Shown piece after piece: positions 17,485 through 25,222 of a DNA stretch of 64,000 nucleotides. Below the pieces are notes generated by a model, which saw only the letters and a program-made list of their open reading frames with translations, was not told the DNA's origin and searched no databases. This DNA comes from Micromonospora sp. NBC_00389 (GTDB lineage Bacteria > Actinomycetota > Actinomycetes > Mycobacteriales > Micromonosporaceae), in the NCBI RefSeq assembly GCF_036059255.1, contig NZ_CP107947.1:7006001-7070000 (forward strand). The letters run 5' to 3'. Numbering within the stretch: position 1 is the first letter of the stretch; each line of letters starts with the position of its first letter. Made by a program: the position numbers and the translations under genes.

Positions 17485-17733
17485 GGTGACGTACGTTACT
17501 CCGTCACCGTCTTCGGCGTGATCCCGTGACCGCCCGAATTTCTGGGCTTTTTCGCGACAGCCTCCAGTCCGGGCGGTGGGGTGGGCCGGCCGATCCGCTG
17601 CGTTGGCCGGATGGCCGGCCCACCCCGGCCTGACCGTGGGTGTCAGGCCGTCCGCCGGCCGGGTCCCGTCGTTCCCCCGGACCCGGCCGGAACCCGGGGT
17701 GGGCGGGGCACGCTGCCCACACCAGGGGTGCTG
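17485..17733. terminator. Intergenic stretch with a long hairpin facing the dead cellulase gene
   Basis: The only clear structure is an imperfect inverted repeat: GGGGTGGGCCGGCCGATCCG at 17578-17597 against CGGATGGCCGGCCCACCCC at 17608-17626. It lies about 110 nt past the stop of the GH48 remnant and was probably its terminator; it also blocks read-through from the DUF3159 side. No gene is visible in the rest. Confidence 0.6.
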
Positions 17734-17816
17734 TCAGCCGTTCGGGAACGGGTTGCCGTAGTCGGCGTACGCCATGGCGACGTCGCTGCGCACAGAACCG
17801 GTGGTAGGTCAGCTTC
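17734..17816 (-). pseudogene. C-terminal remnant of a GH48 cellulase, frameshifted
   Basis: On the minus strand, KLTYHRFCAQ is followed, after an apparent 2-nt deletion, by DVAMAYADYGNPFPNG and a TGA at 17736-17734. GH48 exo-cellulases end in YHRFWAQ-x-D-x-A-x-A-YA(D/E)Y, so this is the last 25 or so codons of such an enzyme in two frames. The piece abuts the end of the IS200/IS605 element; the CBM2 remnant lies on the other side. The GH48 assignment rests on this short motif only. Confidence 0.6.
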
Positions 17817-17869
17817 TGGGCCCTAGAGGACCGAGCTTGCGGATCGTGAGGCCGTGCTGGGTGCACGGG

Positions 17870-19018
17870 TCACGCCGCGTTCGGCAGGCTGGCTGCTGCC
17901 CAGCCTGTAACACCGCGTGCGGCGATGTTGCGGGCTGCGTTTCGGTCGGCGTGCTCAGCGAAGCCGCACGACCGGCAGTGGAAGGTGGATTGGTTGGGCC
18001 GGTTGGCCTTGGCGACGTGTCCGCAGGCGGAGCATCCCTGCGAGGTGTACGCCGGGTCGACGTGCACGACCGCCACTGCGGACCGCTTCGCCTTGTAGGC
18101 GATGTACTGGCCGAGTTGGTGGAACGCCCACGAGTGCAGCGTGACCCGCTGGGGCCGTCGGAGCCGTACCCGGTCGCGGATGCCGCCCAGGTCTTCCAGG
18201 GCGATTCCGCGGCCGGTGCGTTCGGCCTCGGTCACGATGCTCTTGGCGATGCGGTGGTTGGTGTCGGCGGCGAACCGGGATTCCTTGCGGCGGCGTTTCT
18301 TCAGCAGCCGTTTGGCGGATGTGGTGCCGATGGTCTGGAGTTTGGCGCGCAGGCGCTGGTTGCGGTGCCGGACCCGGTTTGTGGCTTTGCCGCTGTGGTG
18401 GCGGCCGTCGGAGTCGGTGGCGAGGTTGGCGATGCCGAGGTCGACGCCGAGGAACCCGTCCGGCTCCTTAGTGGGTGCGTCGGGGATGTCGCAGGTGGTG
18501 TACAGGTACCACTTGCCGTCGCGGCAGATCAGGTCCGAGTCGCCGTGGCGGTGCGTGACCAGGAGGGCGTGCTGCTGGTCGGAGCAGCCGAACAGGATCG
18601 GCCCGGCCCGTCCGGTGACGGTCCAGATCGACACGGTCCGGTCGGTCAGTCGCCAGGAAAGGCAGCGGTCGTCGTACGGCTGGGCCGCGTCCCGGCGGAA
18701 CTGGATCGGCTTGCCCTCTGCTGCCTGCCGGCGTTTCGAGCCGGCCGGGCCGAGGGTCCCCGCCCGGATGTTGGCCTTCAGGGTGGCGTACGCCCCGGCG
18801 ACCTTACGGGCGACGTGGATCGCGGGCTGGGCCGACAGGCCCATGTCCTTCAGTTGGCCGTAGGTGAGCCGCTGCAGCGACCGCTTGGCGAACACCCGCC
18901 GCTGATACGCCTGGGTGGAGGCGACGTTTGCGGCCTCGTTGCACAGGTCCAGGGTTGCCCGCAGCGCCGCATGCTGGGCGGCGTCCGGAAACAACCGGAC
19001 CTGCACGACGATCTTCAC
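17870..19018 (-). CDS. tnpB: TnpB RNA-guided nuclease of IS200/IS605 element
   Basis: A 382-aa protein. GTG 19018 overlaps the TAG of the upstream passenger ORF by one base. The RuvC-type acidic residues are present in GVDLGIANLATDSDG, IALEDLGGIRD and EHADRNAARNIA, and a zinc ribbon CSACGH...CRSCGF lies near the C-terminus. All catalytic positions appear intact, so it is probably an active omega-RNA-guided nuclease that maintains the element. The N-terminal VKIVVQVRLFPDAAQHAALR is typical of OrfB proteins. Confidence 0.92.
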   Translation of the reverse strand: MKIVVQVRLFPDAAQHAALRATLDLCNEAANVASTQAYQRRVFAKRSLQRLTYGQLKDMGLSAQPAIHVARKVAGAYATLKANIRAGTLGPAGSKRRQAAEGKPIQFRRDAAQPYDDRCLSWRLTDRTVSIWTVTGRAGPILFGCSDQQHALLVTHRHGDSDLICRDGKWYLYTTCDIPDAPTKEPDGFLGVDLGIANLATDSDGRHHSGKATNRVRHRNQRLRAKLQTIGTTSAKRLLKKRRRKESRFAADTNHRIAKSIVTEAERTGRGIALEDLGGIRDRVRLRRPQRVTLHSWAFHQLGQYIAYKAKRSAVAVVHVDPAYTSQGCSACGHVAKANRPNQSTFHCRSCGFAEHADRNAARNIAARGVTGWAAASLPNAA

Positions 19019-19425
19019 TAGGCGCCCTGGTCGGCGTAGTCCACTTCGGCGGCCATCGACTTCGGCCACCGCCGCCAGGCAGCCCGGTCCGCTTCGTCTT
19101 CGGAGCAGCGAGTCACGGTCGTCAGGTGGGTCACGGCGCCGTCGATGTAGAGCGCAGCCTGATCAACCGTGCCGAGGTCCGGGGCGCCGTAGCCGAGCCG
19201 CGCCAGTTCCGCGACCAGCTCTGCGGCCCGAGCCTCGCTCGCCTGCTGCACGCGGGTCGCGTGCCGGCGGCGCGCCTCGGTCAGCCAGCCGGGCCTGCTG
19301 TCACGCAGCGACCGGACGTCCCTCTTCGTCCAGGGATGGTCGAGTTTCGGCAGGTCCGAGTAGTCGATGCCGAGGGCCTTGGCGGCCAAACCCGGCTTCA
19401 CGGGCTTGTCCAGTTTGGCGAGCAT
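19018..19425 (-). CDS. Passenger ORF between tnpA and tnpB (unknown function)
   Basis: A 135-aa protein (ATG 19425). Not recognised. It is charged, about 14% Arg, and largely helical by eye, with a Lys/Pro-rich start (LAKLDKPVKPGLAAKALGID) that could be a small helix-turn-helix-like head (GLAAKALGIDYSDL), a central Arg/Ala helix (HATRVQQASEARAAELVAEL) and an acidic tail. Its stop overlaps the tnpB start, so the two are co-translated, while tnpA starts divergently 24 nt upstream. A role as a regulator or cofactor of TnpA/TnpB is an inference from that position. Confidence 0.65.
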   Translation of the reverse strand: MLAKLDKPVKPGLAAKALGIDYSDLPKLDHPWTKRDVRSLRDSRPGWLTEARRRHATRVQQASEARAAELVAELARLGYGAPDLGTVDQAALYIDGAVTHLTTVTRCSEDEADRAAWRRWPKSMAAEVDYADQGA

Positions 19426-19448
19426 GACCACACCGTAGCATCTTGTCC

Positions 19449-19880
19449 ATGTCACCACGATGGACGCCAGATCCGGATGTTCGCCGAGGTAGAAGCGTTG
19501 TCTACAACCTGCAGGTTCATCTTGTCTTTGTCACCAAGTATCGGCGTGGCGTCCTCAACGACGCGATGCTCACCCACTGCGAACAGGTCATGCGGAACGT
19601 GTGCGCCGACCTGGGCGCGGCGCTGCGCGAGTTCAACGGCGAGGATGACCACGTGCACCTGCTCGTGCACTACCCGCCGAAGCTGTCGATCTCCACGCTG
19701 GTCAACCGGCTCAAGGGCGTCTCAGCGCACTACCTACGCGAGGAGTTCACCGGCCGGATCAACCGGCACATCATGCACGGCCACCTGTGGTCGCCGTCGT
19801 ACTTCGCCGCGTCCTGCGGCGGCGCCCCACTAGAAGTGGTCAAGGAATACATCAAAGAACAGAAACATCCCGGTCCGTGA
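19449..19880 (+). CDS. tnpA: IS200/IS605 Y1 transposase TnpA
   Basis: A 143-aa protein starting at ATG 19449; 19443 TTG is possible. It has the HUH motif EDDHVHLLVHYPP (residues about 63-73) and the catalytic Tyr in VVKEYIKEQ near the C-terminus, with VYNLQVHLVFVTKYRR at the N-terminus. This is the complete length for the family. It catalyses single-strand excision and insertion using subterminal hairpins. Confidence 0.94.
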   Translation: MSPRWTPDPDVRRGRSVVYNLQVHLVFVTKYRRGVLNDAMLTHCEQVMRNVCADLGAALREFNGEDDHVHLLVHYPPKLSISTLVNRLKGVSAHYLREEFTGRINRHIMHGHLWSPSYFAASCGGAPLEVVKEYIKEQKHPGP

Positions 19881-19914
19881 CGCGACTCCTCCCGGCCCTC
19901 GAGGACCGGGATTC

Positions 19915-20137
19915 TCGCTACATCCGGTTGAAGCCGATGTTGGCGGTGGCGCCGGCATCGAGGTTGCCGTTCCACGACTCGTTGGTGGCGGTGACCTGGT
20001 TGCCGGTCTGGCTCCACCGTGCCGACCAGCCCTGGGTGACCCGCTGGTTTCCGGGGAAGCGCCCAGCCGGTGAGCGGGTCGCCAAGGCTCTTGATCGTCA
20101 TGTTGGCGCTGAGGCCGGTGCTCGGACCCGCGTCCAC
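19915..20137 (-). pseudogene. CBM2 cellulose-binding module remnant, frameshifted, of a lost cellulase
   Basis: Minus-strand reading from GTG 20137 gives SANMTIKSLGDPLTGW. After a small deletion and frameshift it gives FPGNQRVTQGWSARWSQTG and NESWNGNLDAGATANIGFN, the conserved order of a family 2 carbohydrate-binding module (invariant Trp included), stopping where the IS605 end begins. A ribosome site (CAGGAG) and a CebR-type operator sit just upstream, but no signal peptide remains, so the 5' region has been joined to the middle of the module. With the GH48 tail at 17734-17816 it fits a former CBM2-GH48 exo-cellulase. Confidence 0.75.
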
Positions 20138-20176
20138 GCGATCTGGCTCCTGTCGCGTTGAATCGACAGTGTGCTA

Positions 20177-20190
20177 TGGAAGCGCTCCCA
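20177..20190. promoter_or_regulatory. CebR-type operator (cellulase side)
   Basis: TGGAAGCGCTCCCA, one base from the palindrome TGGGAGCGCTCCCA known for the LacI-family cellobiose repressor CebR. It is placed 40 nt before the GTG of the CBM2 remnant. Confidence 0.75.
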
Positions 20191-20287
20191 CAGCAAGCGT
20201 GCGGCAGGCCGAATCAGAGCCTTGTTTCGATCTCGTTTTGGGTCTTTCACAAAGGCGTGACGGGCGTTACAGTCGCAGCATCGTCGA

Positions 20288-20301
20288 TGGGAGCGCTTCC
20301 A
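20288..20301. promoter_or_regulatory. CebR-type operator (second site)
   Basis: TGGGAGCGCTTCCA inside a longer palindrome CGATGGGAGCGCTTCCATCG (20285-20304). It lies 98 nt from the first site on the same intergenic stretch, likely a second operator of the lost cellulase. Confidence 0.75.
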
Positions 20302-20702
20302 TCGACAAGGTTCCAACTAGAAGATCACCGGGACCGTCTCTGACGGGCCCGGTGAACCAGCCCGAGGGCCGACGACGGGCCAGCCCGGACGCCGTCGTCA
20401 GCCATCGTCCCGCCACACGGAGGGAGGTGGAACCAGAGCCACTCGCGTGGCCCGGCTCCCGCGCGACACGCACGGCAGGACCCAAATTCCGCCCGTGTGT
20501 GTGCAGTTACGGTGGGGACGGGGGTTGCCCTCCCCCGTCCCCACACTAAACCCCCGTACACGATGGGAAAAGAGGCTGACGGGACAGGCGCGCCGCGCCG
20601 CCCGGTCGGCCTCGTTCGCTGTCCGGGGCCCGCACCCCTCAACCCGCCACTCCCGGCCGACACGACGGCCGGCTGACCGGGCTCGCCGCCCCTGACCTAT
20701 CA

Positions 20703-20716
20703 TGGGAGCGCTCCCG
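20703..20716. promoter_or_regulatory. CebR-type operator of the beta-glucosidase gene
   Basis: TGGGAGCGCTCCCG, 37 nt before the ATG of the GH1 gene, matching the CebR palindrome at 13 of 14 positions. It predicts cellobiose-responsive repression. Confidence 0.82.
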
Positions 20717-20752
20717 AATCTCGGCGGTGGCCCCGTATCCACGAGGAGAATC

Positions 20753-22096
20753 ATGTCGATACCTACCGGGCCCGCCGGCCCGCTGCGCTTTCCCCGCGAC
20801 TTCGGCTGGGGCGCGGCCACCTCCGCGTACCAGATCGAGGGCGCCGCAAAGGAGGACGGCCGCGGCGAGTCGATCTGGGACACCTTCAGCCGCACCCCCG
20901 GGCGCACCCGCAACGGCGACACCGGCGACGTCGCCGCCGACCACTATCACCGGTACGCCGAGGACCTCGACCTGATGCGCGACCTCGGGCTACGCAGCTA
21001 CCGCTTCTCCATCTCCTGGCCACGGATCCAGCCCGACGGCACCGGCGCGCCCAACCAGCGCGGGCTCGACTTCTACCGCCGCCTCCTCGACGGCCTGCAC
21101 GAGCGCGACATCGCGCCGATGGCCACCCTGTTCCACTGGGACCTACCCCAGGCCCTGCAGGACGCCGGCGGCTGGGAATCGCGGGACACCGCCCACCGCT
21201 TCGCCGACTACGCCGACGCGGTGTTCCGCGCCCTCGGCGACCGGGTGCCGGCCTGGCTCACCATCAACGAGCCCAAGACCGTGGTGCAGAACGGCTACCT
21301 CAGCGGCCACCACGCCCCCGGCCGGCAGGACCCGGACGCCGCCTACCTGGTCGCCCACCACCTGCAGCTCGCCCACGGACTCGCGGTCCGCGCGCTGCGC
21401 GCCGCCGGCGGCACCGGCCGGATCGGCCCGGCACTCAACCTGCACCCCTGCTACCCCGCCGACGACTCGCCGGACGCGGCCACGGCCACCCGCCTCTACG
21501 ACGGCTACGAGAACCGCCTCTACCTCGACTCCCTGCTCAAGGGCAGCTACCCGGAGGACGTGCTGGCCGACCTCGGCCCACAGAGCCGGATGGTCCGCGG
21601 CATCCGCGACGGCGACCTGGCGGTCATCTCCTCGCCGGTCGACCTGCTGGCGGTGCAGTACTACACGCCGATCTACGTCACCGCCGACGGCCGCACCGAG
21701 CAGCGCTGGCCGACCTCCGAGGCCGAGTGGCAGCAGATCTACCCCGACGGGATGTACGACATCCTGACCCGGGTCACCCGCGACTACGGCCCGATCCCGC
21801 TCACCGTCACCGAGAACGGGCTGCCCACCCCGGACGCCCTGGCCGCGGACGGCACCATCGACGACCCCGGCCGGATCAGCTTCCTGCGCGACCACCTGGC
21901 CGCCGCCCACCGGGCCATCGCCGACGGTGTGCCGCTGGAGAGCTTCCACGTCTGGTCGCTGCTGGACAACTTCGAATGGGCCGAGGGGTACGACCAGCGG
22001 TGGGGACTGGTCTACGTGGACTACCCGACCCAGCGGCGAGTGCTCAAGCGCAGCGCCCACTGGTACCGGTCGGTCATCGCCGACGGCGGCCTCTGA
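20753..22096 (+). CDS. bglC: GH1 beta-glucosidase
   Basis: A 447-aa protein. ATG 20753 follows GAGGAGAA; an upstream in-frame ATG at 20702 lies in the operator. Family 1 features are complete: FPRDFGWGAATSAYQIEGA at the start, acid/base Glu in TINEP (about residue 172), nucleophile Glu in VTENGLP (about 353) and C-terminal SLLDNFEWAEGYDQRWGLVYVDY. There is no signal peptide, so it is cytoplasmic and hydrolyses imported cellobiose or cello-oligosaccharides. The CebR-type operator links it to a cellulose regulon like the cebEFG-bglC system of Streptomyces, though no ceb transporter is in this window. Confidence 0.93.
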   Translation: MSIPTGPAGPLRFPRDFGWGAATSAYQIEGAAKEDGRGESIWDTFSRTPGRTRNGDTGDVAADHYHRYAEDLDLMRDLGLRSYRFSISWPRIQPDGTGAPNQRGLDFYRRLLDGLHERDIAPMATLFHWDLPQALQDAGGWESRDTAHRFADYADAVFRALGDRVPAWLTINEPKTVVQNGYLSGHHAPGRQDPDAAYLVAHHLQLAHGLAVRALRAAGGTGRIGPALNLHPCYPADDSPDAATATRLYDGYENRLYLDSLLKGSYPEDVLADLGPQSRMVRGIRDGDLAVISSPVDLLAVQYYTPIYVTADGRTEQRWPTSEAEWQQIYPDGMYDILTRVTRDYGPIPLTVTENGLPTPDALAADGTIDDPGRISFLRDHLAAAHRAIADGVPLESFHVWSLLDNFEWAEGYDQRWGLVYVDYPTQRRVLKRSAHWYRSVIADGGL

Positions 22097-22118
22097 GCGG
22101 GCCGCCCGGACGGCCGGG

Positions 22119-22158
22119 CCCGGACGGCTCGGCTCCGTTGAGCCGGTGACCGTCCGGG
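22119..22158. terminator. Terminator between convergent genes
   Basis: CCCGGACGG (22119-22127) pairs with CCGTCCGGG (22150-22158), with inner pairing of GGCTC/GAGCC. It sits between the stops of the beta-glucosidase and roadblock genes. Confidence 0.65.
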
Positions 22159-22172
22159 ACACGGCCGGACCA

Positions 22173-22595
22173 TCAGCGGGGCAGCGCCTGCTGCAACTCC
22201 GCCCGCAGCGCCGGGGTGAGCATCTCCCCCGCCTGCTTGGCCAGCCGGGCCATCTCGTAGCCCACCACGCCGATGTCCGCGTCCCCGGCGGCCAGCGTGG
22301 CCAGAATCGACCCGTCCCGCACCTGCATCACCAGAAAGTAGCCTCGACCCATCTCGACCACCGTCTGCTTGACGACGTCATTGTCGAACATCTGGGCCGC
22401 GCCCGCGGTGATGCTCATCAGGCCGGAGGTCACCGCGGCGAGCTTGTCCGCATGGTCGCGGGGCAGGTTGTCGGAGAGCGCCACCAGCAGCCCGTCGGAG
22501 GAGACCACCACGGCGTGCGCCACACCCGGCACCCGCTCCGCGAACGCGCTCACCAGCCAGCTCAGGTCCCGTGCCTCCTGGCTCAACGTCGTCAC
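22173..22595 (-). CDS. Roadblock/LC7 domain protein (conservon CvnB-like)
   Basis: A 140-aa protein. [31 protein letters not shown] and the [18 protein letters not shown] strand pattern are standard for actinobacterial roadblock proteins. The ATG overlaps the stop of the upstream kinase (ATGA). In Streptomyces conservons the roadblock protein lies between the kinase-like CvnA and the DUF742/GTPase genes. Here the operon ends after this gene, so the usual GTPase partner must be elsewhere or absent. Confidence 0.92.
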   Translation of the reverse strand: MTTLSQEARDLSWLVSAFAERVPGVAHAVVVSSDGLLVALSDNLPRDHADKLAAVTSGLMSITAGAAQMFDNDVVKQTVVEMGRGYFLVMQVRDGSILATLAAGDADIGVVGYEMARLAKQAGEMLTPALRAELQQALPR

Positions 22596-25123
22596 TGTCG
22601 TCGTCCCCCTTCGTCGTGCCCCCCGAAGGGTGGCACGGGTATCTCGGTGGTGTCCTCGGCCTCAGCACGCCGTACCCCGCTGTAGAGCCGGGAAAGCATG
22701 CCACCGACCGCCTCCGGGTCCAGATCGTCGCGCGCCGGCGCCGATTCCGGCCGGGCCGGGCGGGTGACCGCGGAGAGCTGTGCCATCGGTACCCGCATCG
22801 GCAGGCCCCGCTCGTTCGTACCGGCGGTCACCGGGATGGCCGGCGGCACGACCGGCCCCGCCCCCGCCGGCCCGACCGGACCCTCCGGGGACCACCAGCC
22901 GCCGCCGTTACCCGACCGCGCCGGGGCGAGCACGTCCCCCGCCCGGACCGACCCCTGGCGGGGCACGGCGATCCCCGGCGGGCGGCCCGCCACGGGCAGG
23001 TCCAGTGGCGCCACGGCCGGCCCGGGCACGCCCGCCGCCCGGGTGGCCCCAGGCACCCGCCGGGCTCCCACGCCCCGAGCCGCGCTCGTGGCCAACATCC
23101 GGGCTGGCGCCGGCGGATCCAACTCCACCGCCCCCGCCGGGGCCAGCAACGCTGCGGGCAGCACGAGCCGGGCGACGAGACCATCCTCGCCGCCGTCCAG
23201 CCGCACCCGCACGCCGAGCCGGGCGGCCAGGTGGCTGACCACGAACAGACCCATCCGCTCGACCGCCGCGACGTCCGCGGCCGGCGGGCTGGCCAGCACC
23301 ACGTTCGCCTCAGCCAGCGCGGAAGGGCTCATGCCCAGGCCACGATCGGCGATCTCGATCAGCGCGGACACGGCCTCGACCCGGGCGGTCACCACCACGA
23401 CGGTGTCCGGTCGGGAGAAGGCGGTGGCGTTCTCCAGCAGCTCGGCCAGCATGTGCACCAGCTCACCGACGGCGTGCCCGACCAGGTGCACGTTGCCCAC
23501 CGACTCGAGGCGGACACGCTGGTACTGCTCGATCTCGGCGGCGGCGGCCAGCAGCACCGCGCCGAGGCCCACCGGCCGGTTCCACCGGCGGGTGGACTCC
23601 GTGCCGGCCAGCACCAGCAGGCTCTCGTCGTTGCGGCGCATCCGGGCGGCCAGGTGGTCGAGCTTGAACAGGTTCTCCAGCTGGTCCGGGTCGCTCTCCT
23701 CGCGCTCCAGATCGTCCAGCAGCTCCAGCTGGCGCTCCACCAGCACCTGACTGCGCCGGGCCAGGTTGACGAACATCGCGTTGACGTTGCGGCGCATCAG
23801 CGCCTGCTCGACGGCGACGGTGACCGCGCTGCGGTGCACCGCGACGAACGCCTCGGCCAGCTCGCCGATCTCATCGAGCGAGCGGACCACCGCCGGCGGG
23901 ACCTCAATGCCGGGCACCCCGCCGGTGACCGTCCGCAGCCGGTCCAGCGCGTCCGGCAGCTCGATCTGCGCGATCCGCAGCGCCTGGCTGCGCAACAGCC
24001 GCATCGACCGGGCGACCGACCGGCCGACGAGCAGCGAGATCAGCAGGGCGACCAGCAGCACCGCGACGATCCCGCCGACCACCAGCAGGGTGGTGCGCAG
24101 CTGGCCGGTGCTGGCGTCGTCGGCCTGTCGCACGGCGTCGTCCAGCACCCCCGCCTCGACCTGCCGCAGCAGCTCCTGGCGTTGCTGGCTGGCCGCCCAC
24201 CACTGCTCCGAGGGCAGCACCTCGGGCGGTGCGTCACCGGCCGGCAGGCTGCGCTCCTCCAACCGGGTGGCGACCAGGAACAGCGGATCCACCGAGCTCT
24301 CGTCGTACCGGCGGATCTGGTCGCTGGTGGCGGCCACCCGGAACGCGCCGAGCGCGGTCAGTTGCTGGGCACGCAGGTCGGTGAGCAGCACCCGGTCCTC
24401 GGTGCCGTACCGGCCGGCGCGCGCGGCGGCGTAGAGCTGGGCCCGAACCCGCGAGGAGAGCTCCTTGACCCGGGCCAGCTGGACGTAGCGCAGCACCGCG
24501 TCGCTCAACGCCGGCCGCTCCTGACCCGGCGTCGGCTCCGCGAGCAGGTCGAGCAGCACGTCGACAGCCCGGTGGTAGTTGCTCAGGATGGTGTCGTTGC
24601 TGAGCACCGCCGGCGGGATCGCCGGCCGGATGTCCACCACCTGGTCGTACGCCTCCAGCACCTCGGAGAAGGCGACCCGCCAGGAGGCGTCGGCGTCGGC
24701 CAGCGGCTCGGCCGCCCGCCGCAGGTCCACAATGGCCCGGTCGGTGGCCGACTGCAGAGGCTTCAGGGCCGCGGCCGAGGTCTCCCGGTCGCCACCGCGG
24801 CGCAGCTCCCCCAGCTCCCCCGCGGAGCGGTCCCGCTCCTGCTGGAGCTGGTGCACCACCGCAGTGATCTGCCGGCCGATGCCCACCTGACGGGCGAAGT
24901 CGTTCAACGCCGTGGTCCGCCCCACCAGCGCGCTGGTCTGCACGCCGGCGAGCACCAGGAACGCCACCGACGGCACCACCAGAACGGTGGCCAGCTTGGT
25001 GCTCATCCGCCAGTCGCGCAGCCGGAACGGCGAGCGGCGCCGGTGGGGAACAACCCGGACATCGAAGCGACGCCGGCGATGGTTCGACACCGCGCCGTTC
25101 ACCGGGTCGGGACCGACCGCCAC
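22592..25123 (-). CDS. NIT-HAMP sensor histidine kinase-like protein (CvnA-like)
   Basis: An 843-aa protein. GTG 25123 lies 8 nt after GGAGGAGG. A membrane helix near residue 40 is followed by an extracytoplasmic nitrate/nitrite-sensor-like (NIT) helical domain (about 60-330), a second helix [21 protein letters not shown] (about 345), HAMP, and a dimerisation segment with [20 protein letters not shown]. The ATPase domain follows, with its N-box [14 protein letters not shown] and a glycine loop IADRGLGMS. The Pro/Ala-rich C-terminal 150 residues look disordered. It is coupled to the roadblock gene. Confidence 0.9.
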   Translation of the reverse strand: MAVGPDPVNGAVSNHRRRRFDVRVVPHRRRSPFRLRDWRMSTKLATVLVVPSVAFLVLAGVQTSALVGRTTALNDFARQVGIGRQITAVVHQLQQERDRSAGELGELRRGGDRETSAAALKPLQSATDRAIVDLRRAAEPLADADASWRVAFSEVLEAYDQVVDIRPAIPPAVLSNDTILSNYHRAVDVLLDLLAEPTPGQERPALSDAVLRYVQLARVKELSSRVRAQLYAAARAGRYGTEDRVLLTDLRAQQLTALGAFRVAATSDQIRRYDESSVDPLFLVATRLEERSLPAGDAPPEVLPSEQWWAASQQRQELLRQVEAGVLDDAVRQADDASTGQLRTTLLVVGGIVAVLLVALLISLLVGRSVARSMRLLRSQALRIAQIELPDALDRLRTVTGGVPGIEVPPAVVRSLDEIGELAEAFVAVHRSAVTVAVEQALMRRNVNAMFVNLARRSQVLVERQLELLDDLEREESDPDQLENLFKLDHLAARMRRNDESLLVLAGTESTRRWNRPVGLGAVLLAAAAEIEQYQRVRLESVGNVHLVGHAVGELVHMLAELLENATAFSRPDTVVVVTARVEAVSALIEIADRGLGMSPSALAEANVVLASPPAADVAAVERMGLFVVSHLAARLGVRVRLDGGEDGLVARLVLPAALLAPAGAVELDPPAPARMLATSAARGVGARRVPGATRAAGVPGPAVAPLDLPVAGRPPGIAVPRQGSVRAGDVLAPARSGNGGGWWSPEGPVGPAGAGPVVPPAIPVTAGTNERGLPMRVPMAQLSAVTRPARPESAPARDDLDPEAVGGMLSRLYSGVRRAEAEDTTEIPVPPFGGHDEGGRRQ

Positions 25124-25222
25124 CCTGCCTCCTCCGTCCTGCCGCGTCCACCGCGGTCCGGGGAGCGCAGTCCATCCAACCAGGCTCGGGAGCGCTGTCA
25201 ACGGTCCGAACGTGGCGGCGGT

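Larger units (their letters stand above)
17816..19914. mobile_element. IS200/IS605-type element with divergent tnpA/tnpB and a passenger gene
   Basis: About 2.1 kb. It carries Y1 transposase tnpA (+), an ORF (-) and tnpB (-) between hairpin-bearing ends: CCCGGCCCTCGAGGACCGGG near 19892-19911 and a related CCTCTAGGGCC-type hairpin near 17820-17835. No inverted terminal repeats or target duplication are seen, as expected for HUH single-strand transposition. The edges are estimated from where cellulase homology resumes (CBM2 at about 19915, GH48 at about 17816). An omega-RNA is expected to cover the tnpB 3' end and the 17816 edge; this is inferred from the family, not seen. Confidence 0.8.
20138..20702. 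other. Intergenic region between dead cellulase and beta-glucosidase
   Basis: About 560 nt with no convincing gene. It contains two CebR-type operators (20177-20190 and 20288-20301) and a strong hairpin GTGGGGACGGGGG / CCCCCGTCCCCAC at 20512-20544 with a 7-nt loop. The short open frames here show no family features. Confidence 0.5.

Noticed and set aside
19915..20137. Functional small secreted CBM2 protein
   Set aside because: No signal peptide, a frameshift and deletion in the module, and the end is cut by the IS element.
20512..20544. Small RNA gene from the G-rich hairpin
   Set aside because: A strong hairpin alone, without a recognisable promoter or a T-run, does not support an RNA gene.
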